Shown in pieces: positions 58,801 to 64,000 of a DNA stretch of 64,000 nucleotides. Every line of letters starts with the position of its first letter. Positions within the stretch are counted from its first letter, which is position 1. The DNA comes from DATMRF01 sp035566435. Its GTDB lineage: Bacteria; Verrucomicrobiota; Verrucomicrobiia; Limisphaerales; UBA8199. The translations under genes and the position numbers were made by a program. Location: contig DATMRF010000011.1 in NCBI GenBank assembly GCA_035566435.1, forward strand, positions 1 through 64,000, given 5' to 3'. The notes beneath the pieces are model-generated. The model worked only from the letters and a program-made list of their open reading frames with translations, was not told the DNA's origin and did not search any database.

Positions 58801-59590
58801 GGCTACGCCGCCGGCCGGACTTTCGAACGTTGTCGCCCTCGCCGCCGGCACCTGGCATAGTCTGGCGCTATTGGCCAACGGCACGGTCGTCGCCTGGGGC
58901 GACAACAGCGCGGGCCAGTCCAGCATTCCGGCCGGGTTGGCCAGCGTCATCGCGATTGCTGCGGGCGGCAACCACAGCCTGGCGCTGCGTTCTGACGGCA
59001 CCGTCGTGGCCTGGGGGGAAAATACCGACGCCAGCGGCAGCTTTGCCGGACAGTCCACGGTGCCTTTCGGCCTGGCGAACGTAGTTGCGATTGGCGCGGG
59101 AGATTATCACAGCGCCGCGGTAAAGAGCGATGGCACGGTCGTGGCCTGGGGTGACAACTCGCAAGGCCAGACTCAGCCACCGGCGGGCCTGACTAACGCC
59201 GTCGCCATCGCCGGCGGCGGCGGACACACCGTCGCCCTCAAGTCCGACAGCGTCGCGGTTGCCTGGGGCAATGATTGGAATGGCCAGTGCGATTTACCGC
59301 CCGGGCTCACCAACGTCATCGCCATCGCCGCCGGCAATTCGCACACCCTGCTGCTCGAAGGCAACCGCTACGTGGCACCACGCCTCCTCGGGGCCCAACG
59401 GCTTGGGAAACAATTCAGCCTGGTGCTTCAAACGTTTGTCGGGAAAAATTACACGCTCGAGTACAAGACCTCCTTGTCCGCCACCACCTGGACCCCGCTC
59501 TCCACGGTCCCGGGAACCGGCGCGCTCCAAATGCTCGTCGATTCCAACGCCTCTAGCCCGCAGCGGTTCTATCGGGTGAGACAGTGGTAG
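55895..59590 (+). CDS. large secreted protein: BNR-like propeller, Ig-like and RCC1 repeats
   Basis: 1231 residues. Signal region about 1-42. Residues about 100-570 resemble a sialidase-type (BNR) propeller: NPSNPNEIIILSFSGFWGNS, STNGGLTWTKRF and AWSTDSGATFND (Asp-box-like S/T-x-D-x-G-x-T-W). Two Ig-like domains follow (YQWQFNGTPISGATNSSLTL, later YQWRLNGVDLPGATSPSLTL), separated by a beta domain. Then RCC1-type repeats with seven GQ turns, a likely seven-bladed propeller (residues about 885-1165). The C-terminal domain (GKNYTLEYKTSLSATTWTPL, ending RFYRVRQW) is the usual end of verrucomicrobial surface proteins. Probably cell-surface or secreted and adhesive; no catalytic residues of true sialidases were identified. 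Confidence 0.85.
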   Translation: MFTLQRCSTGSLRAISKRLANIGAVAAFVAGCFGLAGPAAAADEGLVSAERAVTVQGKPHAIGTKSFANQLVADAGANAVTSPVSESISSWPKNAAPFWRAVEPADFVNGNLAGANQMKGSQVGVAVFLCDVVVSNTDTALRITDRFGDEEPSIAVNPSNPNEIIILSFSGFWGNSAPWWHSTNGGLTWTKRFTIPVPTGQMVAGPEDQAPDYGRSNQVAAVFLTSDTNGNSAAFAGTSSDPTASTAFNWPLVNGIAVSANSASFTNVDQPWLLVNRDPVNPGQDDIYVAYDDFSGFRGAIMRVAVSYGLNPPSFNKDVLVGFSAGGVNPGHRLAKDPRSGFIYSLFQQNNAPGTGGSKNIDYMLNRSIDGGLTWGLNGKSTGIMVANGDSTQPTPKFGTVNALLGGVDHAAVDPSNGDVYYVYGSRDPSTGNNRLACRRLTDNGSGGLTIGPEVFVTGQVQAALPSVAVTTSGVIGVLYDTYDGFTGGYPTFTAHLAWSTDSGATFNDTPLYTFLSAQTDNGDTRQRVLGDYQQMKAVGPTLYGVFTANGAQLGRPVANHDPIFFMASIGGPAISVQPVGQTILQGLSANFTVGAGGFTPLFYQWQFNGTPISGATNSSLTLNNVAPSQAGAYSVVVSNALGSVTSSDAVLVVVPTVPLPFALNNASLAWSTDLGTPWYGQTNVSHDGVASARSYSIGDGQQTTLQTVTTGPGVLTFWWKVSSQTNADILTFSDLSASLTNILQISGEVDWNQQTVYLPAGAQTLQWTYAKDASLSSGSDIGWVDQVNYLPGIIQPQIVTQPVGKGTLAAQPVTFSVTALGTPVLAYQWRLNGVDLPGATSPSLTLSNPSAIDSGAYSVRVSNSYGSVTSTDAILRVVPLVVSGDNSLGQIDVSLLATNAVAISAGAWHSVALRDNGSVLAWGENYDGQCDVPPALANAIGVAAGGYHTLALKGDGTVTGWGANYSGQATPPAGLSNVVALAAGTWHSLALLANGTVVAWGDNSAGQSSIPAGLASVIAIAAGGNHSLALRSDGTVVAWGENTDASGSFAGQSTVPFGLANVVAIGAGDYHSAAVKSDGTVVAWGDNSQGQTQPPAGLTNAVAIAGGGGHTVALKSDSVAVAWGNDWNGQCDLPPGLTNVIAIAAGNSHTLLLEGNRYVAPRLLGAQRLGKQFSLVLQTFVGKNYTLEYKTSLSATTWTPLSTVPGTGALQMLVDSNASSPQRFYRVRQW

Positions 59591-59663
59591 CGCAACAAGT
59601 CGGCTGAGTGGCATGAATGGATGGTTGGGCAGCGTTCAGACCGCGTGCGACCATTGACAGCCA

Positions 59664-60527
59664 ATGACTGTCATCACCGACGAGCGTTGCACAGGTTTCT
59701 CACATCCGGGCCATCCCGAGCGGCCGGAGCGCATCAGCCTGTCGCTTCGGAAACTGAGGAGCCAAACCGAACTGCCACTGGTGTGGGAACCCCCGGCGCC
59801 GGTAGAGGACGCCACGATCCTGCGCGCCCACTTGCCGGAGCACCTCGCCCGCTTGGATGAGCCCAGGGACTTCGACGCCGACACCCCATGCTTTCCGCAG
59901 ATTGGCCAATACGCGCGCGCCTCGGCCGGCGCCGGGCTAGCGGCTTTGAACGCGGCGCGCGCCGGTCAGTCCGTGTTCAGCCTGATGCGCCCGCCCGGTC
60001 ATCATGCGACTCGCGCTCGCGCGATGGGTTTTTGTTACCTGAGCAACATAGCGATCGTCGCCCTTGAGGCACTGGCCACGGGCACCAAACGCATCGCTGT
60101 TTATGATTTCGACGTCCACCACGGCAACGGGACCGAGGCCATCCTGCTGAACCAGCCTGGCGCCGCGTTCTTCTCGATCCATCAATTCCCTTGCTACCCC
60201 GGCACGGGCACGCGGAACCTGGGCAATAACTGTTTCAATTACCCCGTACCGCCGCAGACCCCGCGCACTGAATACCGCCACGTTCTCTCGAGTGCCCTGG
60301 AGAATCTTCAAAGCTTCAAACCCGACATGGTAGCTGTTTCCGCAGGGTTCGATTGCTATGCGCATGACCCGCTGGCGCAGGAAACGCTGGAGGTGGAGGA
60401 TTTCTATTGGCTCGGCCAAGCTCTTCGTGGCCTGGGCCTGCCCGTATTCAGTTTGCTGGAAGGCGGCTATAGCAATGAGTTGCCGGAACTGATTTTCGCG
60501 TATTTGAAAGGGATCGAGGGCAAATAA
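59664..60527 (+). CDS. histone-deacetylase-family hydrolase
   Basis: 287 residues. Active-site motifs: SHPGHPERPERI at 13-24, RPPGHHATRARAMGFCYLSN (His113/His114), YDFDVHHGNGTEAI (zinc Asp150 and His152) and SAGFDCYAHDPLA, plus LEGGYSNELPEL near the end. Bacterial members are zinc-dependent deacetylases of acetylpolyamines or other small acetylated amines. The gene runs toward the cysA gene, converging with it after 7 nt. Confidence 0.92.
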   Translation: MTVITDERCTGFSHPGHPERPERISLSLRKLRSQTELPLVWEPPAPVEDATILRAHLPEHLARLDEPRDFDADTPCFPQIGQYARASAGAGLAALNAARAGQSVFSLMRPPGHHATRARAMGFCYLSNIAIVALEALATGTKRIAVYDFDVHHGNGTEAILLNQPGAAFFSIHQFPCYPGTGTRNLGNNCFNYPVPPQTPRTEYRHVLSSALENLQSFKPDMVAVSAGFDCYAHDPLAQETLEVEDFYWLGQALRGLGLPVFSLLEGGYSNELPELIFAYLKGIEGK

Positions 60528-60534
60528 GTCGGGA

Positions 60535-61653
60535 CTAAATGTTCTCCCCGACGACTGGCGGCGGCTGATAGGTCAACTCGGACTCGGGCGGCAGGGCGGC
60601 CTGCTCGCGCGCCAACACGCGGTATTGGCGAATCTGGAAGGAAACCTCGCGGCCATCTTCGAGCGCTTGATGCGCATAATCCTCCTTGCTCATTCGGGCG
60701 CGGATGACGAGTCCGCTGGGCAACTCCAGTTCGACCCGCAGCATCACGCCCAGGAAGAAGGTGTGCCGGAGCACGGCGTGATAGCGGTATTGAGTGAGGT
60801 CCGAGGAAATCTGGACGGCATAAGGGCGGAAGCCGATGCGGATTTTTTGACCTGCGGCCAGCCCGTGCGCGGGGAATTCGAGTTCGCCGATGCGGGCTGC
60901 GCCGTCGCGCACCTCCGGTTCGAGGACGTTCATGACGCCGATGAAGCGGGCGACAAATTCGTTGGCGGGTTGCTCGTACACTTCGCGCGGGGCGCCAACC
61001 TGTTCGAGCAGGCCGCGCGAGAAGATAACGATGCGGTTGGCGACCTCCATGGCCTCCTCCTGGTCGTGCGTGACGAAGATCGTCGTCACGTTGAGATCGT
61101 GGTGCAAGGTCACGAGCCATTCGCGCAGCTCCTGCCGGATCTTGGCATCGACGGCGCCGAACGGCTCGTCCAGCAGCAGCACGCTGGGCTTGGGCGCCAG
61201 CGCCCGAGCGATGGCGACGCGCTGCCGCTGGCCGCCCGAAAGCTGGTGAGGGTAACGCTTCTCCAGGTTCTCGAGGCCGAACAGCTTGAGCAGTTCGTCG
61301 ATGCGCGCTTTGATGTCGGTTCGCTTCCATTTTTTGATCTTGAGGCCGAAGGCGATGTTCCGGAACACGTTCATGTTCTTGAACAGCGCGTAATTCTGGA
61401 ACACAAAGCCGATGTTCCGCTGCTGCACCGACACGTCGTTGACGCGTTTGCCCCGGATGAAGACGTCGCCGGACGTTGGGATTTCGAGCCCGGCGATCAT
61501 GCGCAGGACGGTGGTTTTGCCGCCACCGCTCGGACCCAACAAAGCCATGAGCTCGCCCTCCTTCACCGAGAAGGAGACGTTCTTGACGGCGGTGACGTCG
61601 CCGAACTGCTTGGTGACTTTTTGGAGTTCGATACTCAAGTGGTGAACTATCAA
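60535..61653 (-). CDS. cysA: sulfate/thiosulfate ABC transporter ATPase
   Basis: 372 residues. Walker A GPSGGGKT at residues 40-47, Q-loop FVFQNYALFKNMNVFRNIAF, signature HQLSGGQRQRVAIARALA, Walker B LLLDEPFGAVDAKIR and the His switch FVTHDQEEAMEVANR. A C-terminal TOBE domain follows. The start is TTG 61653, which overlaps the cysW stop in the tetramer TTGA; this junction is inside a GTTGATA heptamer array. Another in-frame TTG is at 61635. It energises sulfate uptake with CysT, CysW and the binding protein. Confidence 0.9.
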   Translation of the reverse strand: MIVHHLSIELQKVTKQFGDVTAVKNVSFSVKEGELMALLGPSGGGKTTVLRMIAGLEIPTSGDVFIRGKRVNDVSVQQRNIGFVFQNYALFKNMNVFRNIAFGLKIKKWKRTDIKARIDELLKLFGLENLEKRYPHQLSGGQRQRVAIARALAPKPSVLLLDEPFGAVDAKIRQELREWLVTLHHDLNVTTIFVTHDQEEAMEVANRIVIFSRGLLEQVGAPREVYEQPANEFVARFIGVMNVLEPEVRDGAARIGELEFPAHGLAAGQKIRIGFRPYAVQISSDLTQYRYHAVLRHTFFLGVMLRVELELPSGLVIRARMSKEDYAHQALEDGREVSFQIRQYRVLAREQAALPPESELTYQPPPVVGENI

Positions 61654-61680
61654 CTATCAACTTTCCCACTATCAACTCCC
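61644..61680. repeat. 7-nt-period array at the cysW-cysA junction
   Basis: Plus strand GAACTAT CAACTAT CAACTTT CCCACTAT CAACTCC. On the coding strand, GTTGATA-type units encode the cysW C-terminus and supply the TTGA stop/start overlap. Confidence 0.75.
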
Positions 61681-62564
61681 TGGCCCCTCTGCGCTCTGAC
61701 GTATTCGCGCGCCTGCTTCCATTCGAGGAAGGTCTTGAGGGCGAGGGTCAGCAGCGCCAGGAGGGCCAGCAAACTGGCAACCGCGAAGGCGGCCGGGGCG
61801 TTGTATTCGTTGTAAAGCTTTTCCACGCGGAGAGGCATCGTGTCGGTCAGGCCGGTGATGTGGCCGGAGACGACCGAGACGGCGCCAAATTCGCCCATCG
61901 CGCGCGCGTTGCAGAGGATGATCCCGTAAACGAGGCCCCATTTGACGGACGGGAGGGTGACGTGCCAGAAGGTTTGCCAGCCGTTGGCGCCAAGGGTGAG
62001 CGCTGCCTGTTCCTGCTCGGAGCCGGTGGCCTGCATGACAGGGATCAATTCGCGGGCAACGAACGGGAAGGTTATAAAGACGGTCGCCAGAATGATGCCC
62101 GGCACTGCGAAAATGATTTTGATATTGTGCCCGTCGAGCCACTGGCCGAAGAAGCCCTGCAGGCCGAAGAGCACGACAAACATCAAGCCCGCCACGACGG
62201 GCGAGACTGAGAATGGCAGGTCGATGAGGGTGATGAGGAGGGACTTTCCGCGGAACTCAAATTTGGCGATGGCCCAGGCGGCGGCGAGGCCGAACACGAC
62301 GTTCATCGGCACGCTGATGGCGGCGACCAGCACGGTGAGGCGGATGGCGGCCCAGGAGTCGGGGTGGGTCAGGGACGCGACGTAGTAGGACCAGCCCCTG
62401 GCGAGGGCCTGGGCGAAGACGTTTGCGAGCGGCAAGAGCAGGAAGAGGAACGCGAAAGCCAGCGCCAGCAGGATGAGCAGCCACTTGATTACGGGGGACT
62501 CCTCGGTGCCGCGCCTGGAAGCGCTACGGGCGGCCAGCAATCGTCGTTTGGTCGTTCCGGGCAT
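61650..62564 (-). CDS. cysW: sulfate ABC transporter permease CysW
   Basis: 304 residues from ATG 62564, 2 nt after the cysT stop. Six membrane helices; the EAA-type loop contains QEQAALTLGANGWQTFWHVT and LPSVKWGLVYGIILCNARAM. The motif GEFGAVSVVSGHITGLTDTM is typical of CysW. The last eight residues (VDSGKVDS) are encoded by the repeat array. It forms the heterodimeric membrane channel with CysT. Confidence 0.9.
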   Translation of the reverse strand: MPGTTKRRLLAARSASRRGTEESPVIKWLLILLALAFAFLFLLLPLANVFAQALARGWSYYVASLTHPDSWAAIRLTVLVAAISVPMNVVFGLAAAWAIAKFEFRGKSLLITLIDLPFSVSPVVAGLMFVVLFGLQGFFGQWLDGHNIKIIFAVPGIILATVFITFPFVARELIPVMQATGSEQEQAALTLGANGWQTFWHVTLPSVKWGLVYGIILCNARAMGEFGAVSVVSGHITGLTDTMPLRVEKLYNEYNAPAAFAVASLLALLALLTLALKTFLEWKQAREYVRAQRGQGVDSGKVDS

Positions 62565-62566
62565 GG

Positions 62567-63391
62567 TCAACGCTGGAATTTGCCGGCCCATTGTTCGAGA
62601 ACATTGATGGCGGCGAGCAGGACGAAGGAAAAGACCAGCAGCACGACCGCGAGAGCGATGGCGCCGGTGTAATCGTATTCTTCGAGGCGCATCACGATGA
62701 GGTAGGGGGCGATTTCAGTTTTGAACGGGAGATTGCCGGAAATGAAAACGATGGAGCCGTATTCGCCAATGGCGCGAGCGAACGCGAGAGCGAACCCGGT
62801 CAGGGCCGCTGGGAACAACGAAGGCGCGATGACAGTAACGAAGGTGCGGAAGCGTCCCGCGCCCAGCGTGGCGGCGGCTTCTTCGACCTCGCGTTCGAGG
62901 TTTTGGAGGACGGGTTGGAGGGTGCGCACGGCAAAAGGCAGGCCGACGAACGTGAGGGCAATGATGACGCCCAGCGGGGTAAAGGCGCCTTTGATTCCCA
63001 GGGGAACGAGGTATTGCCCGAGCCAGCCTTTGGGAGCGAAGAGGCTGGCGAGGGTCAGGCCGGCGACGGCAGTGGGGAGCGCGAACGGGAAATCGACCAT
63101 CGCGTCAATCACGCGGCGCCCGGGGAATTCGTATCGGACGAGGACCCAGGCGAGCAGGGCGCCGAAGACGGCGTTGGCGAGAGCGGCGATGAGAGAGGCG
63201 CCGAAGGTGAGGCGATAGGCGGCCAGCGCGCGCTCAGTTGTCGCCAGGTGCCAGAAGTCGGCCCATGAAATTTCGCAGGCGCGGATAACCAGGCCTGCGA
63301 ACGGGATGAGCACGAGGGCGCTTAAGTAGCACAGGGTGAAACCCATTGTGAGGCCGAACCCGGGCAGGGCGTTAAACTTTTTTGGTGCCAT
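62567..63391 (-). CDS. cysT: sulfate ABC transporter permease CysT
   Basis: 274 residues. Six helices; DFPFALPTAVAGLTLASLFA, the EAA loop EVEEAAATLGAGRFRTFVTV and ARAIGEYGSIVFISGNLPFK (GEYGS is a CysT/CysW hallmark). Start ATG 63391. It is followed by cysW after 2 nt, so the two are translated together. The upstream binding-protein gene is separated by about 350 nt of repeat-rich DNA. Confidence 0.92.
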   Translation of the reverse strand: MAPKKFNALPGFGLTMGFTLCYLSALVLIPFAGLVIRACEISWADFWHLATTERALAAYRLTFGASLIAALANAVFGALLAWVLVRYEFPGRRVIDAMVDFPFALPTAVAGLTLASLFAPKGWLGQYLVPLGIKGAFTPLGVIIALTFVGLPFAVRTLQPVLQNLEREVEEAAATLGAGRFRTFVTVIAPSLFPAALTGFALAFARAIGEYGSIVFISGNLPFKTEIAPYLIVMRLEEYDYTGAIALAVVLLVFSFVLLAAINVLEQWAGKFQR

Positions 63392-63417
63392 TCAGAGGGC
63401 GAGAGGGGCGTGGGGCC

Positions 63418-63457
63418 AGGTTGTCAGGTTTTCAAGTTTTCAGGTCATCAGGTAGCC
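63418..63457. repeat. 8-nt-period array upstream of cysT
   Basis: AGGTTGTC AGGTTTTC AAGTTTTC AGGTCATC AGGTAGCC, five octamers in the sbp-cysT gap. Confidence 0.75.
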
Positions 63458-63599
63458 GGTGGCATAGTTGAGCAAACATTGCGAAAGTCGGTGCGAGCGC
63501 AAAAGGTTTCAATGTTCAATGTCTCCAATCGCAGGCGCGGCACCGTTTTCCGAGCGCAAGCGTTGGCGGCTGTGCCTGATCTTTGCCAGTAGATGCAGG

Positions 63600-63742
63600 G
63601 GAGGGCAAGAAAAGTTGATAGTGCTTAGTTGATAGTTGATAGCAGTCGAGGGTGGAGAGTTGAGGGTCGTTCGTTGAAGCTTTGGAGGGCAAGAAAAGTT
63701 GATGGTGAGGAAGTTGATGGTTGGATAGTTGATAGTTAAATG
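63600..63742. repeat. 7-nt-period array with a 20-nt direct repeat
   Basis: GTTGATA-type units over about 140 nt. GGAGGGCAAGAAAAGTTGAT occurs at 63600-63619 and 63684-63703, exactly 84 nt (12x7) apart. The array directly follows the sbp stop codon. Confidence 0.8.
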
Positions 63743-63743
63743 G

Positions 63744-64000
63744 TCAGCGGTTCGCCTGTTGAAGCTGGTCGAAAATGCCGCCCTCGCTGAAATGAGTTTT
63801 CTGGGCTTTTTGCCAGCCGCCAAAGAGTTCGTCGATGGTGAAGAGGTTGATTTTTGGAAAGGTGGCGGCGTGTTTGAGGGCGACGGAATCGAGGCGTGGG
63901 CGGTAAAAATGTTTGGCGGCGAGCTCCTGGCCTTCGGGGGTATAGAGGAAGCGGAGGTAGGCTTCGGCGACCTCGCTAGTGCCGCGGCGGTTGACGACTT
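63744..64000 (-). CDS. sbp: sulfate-binding protein, C-terminal part
   Basis: 85 residues to the stop; the gene continues beyond the window. The end VAEAYLRFLYTPEGQELAAK followed by HFYRPR and NLFTIDELFGGWQKAQKTHF then FxxGGIFDQL-like FSEGGIFDQL is characteristic of periplasmic sulfate/thiosulfate-binding proteins. It is upstream of cysT in the same direction, giving the order sbp-cysT-cysW-cysA. Confidence 0.88.
   Translation of the reverse strand, partial: VVNRRGTSEVAEAYLRFLYTPEGQELAAKHFYRPRLDSVALKHAATFPKINLFTIDELFGGWQKAQKTHFSEGGIFDQLQQANR

Noticed and set aside
55895..59590. Assignment as a true sialidase
   Set aside because: Only Asp-box-like motifs are visible; the catalytic Arg triad and Tyr/Glu pair could not be located.
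60467..61675. 402-codon ORF antisense-frame to cysA
   Set aside because: It lies on the cysA strand in another frame, is Arg/Pro-rich and shows no protein character; CysA motifs are in the other frame.
19105..63742. Repeat arrays as possible CRISPR
   Set aside because: Units are 7-8 nt, contiguous and degenerate, with no spacers and no cas genes in the window.
63509..63823. 104-codon minus-strand ORF rich in TINY/TINF repeats
   Set aside because: It is a translation of the heptamer array and overlaps the sbp C-terminus.

Overview
The window is a 64-kb piece of a GC-rich chromosome that most resembles Verrucomicrobiota (Pedosphaera/Limisphaerales-like). The basis is gene content: PQQ-type beta-propeller, Tat-exported Gfo/Idh/MocA oxidoreductase, Ig/RCC1 surface protein with the typical C-terminal domain, a complete moxR-Bat operon, a PIN-PhoH protein and a DUF3276 protein. 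This assignment is inference; no rRNA, tRNA, CRISPR array or replication origin was seen.

Layout. 0.2-1.6 kb: secreted beta-propeller. 1.89-4.70 kb: a complete IS1595-family transposon whose ends I could define (8-bp target duplication, 23-bp inverted repeats). It carries a proteasome-type Ntn-hydrolase gene as passenger. 4.7-12.1 kb: SYLF protein, topoisomerase IV parE-parC, a discoidin-like secreted protein and an Agl23-like membrane glycosyltransferase. 12.1-19.1 kb: octapeptide-repeat secreted protein, OPA-type transporter, two coiled-coil/membrane proteins, LysR regulator, lipoprotein and MFS permease. 19.3-26.4 kb: Nudix, FmdB-type zinc ribbon, GNAT, M20 amidohydrolase, CstA, NadD, RsfS and DUF3276. 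26.4-37.6 kb: PhoH, GST-like protein, then the compact minus-strand operon moxR-DUF58-DUF4381-batA-batB-batC-batD-batE. 38.2-47.8 kb: membrane-tethered GrpE-like protein and an AddA/AddB-type helicase-nuclease pair. 47.9-55.7 kb: MBL/beta-CASP nuclease, DUF4412 protein, outer-membrane-like protein, Gfo/Idh/MocA, COG4324 aminopeptidase and S1/P1 nuclease. 55.9-60.5 kb: 1231-residue surface protein and histone-deacetylase-like hydrolase. 60.5-64 kb: sulfate uptake operon sbp (partial)-cysT-cysW-cysA.

Two things stand out. First, the IS element with a proteasome-like passenger gene. Second, the DNA contains many short arrays with a strict 7-nt (sometimes 8-nt) period but a different sequence at each site. 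They lie in gaps between genes, at gene ends and also in frame inside genes (addA, addB, cstA, batE, cysW). Several other palindromic repeat types also occupy intergenic gaps.
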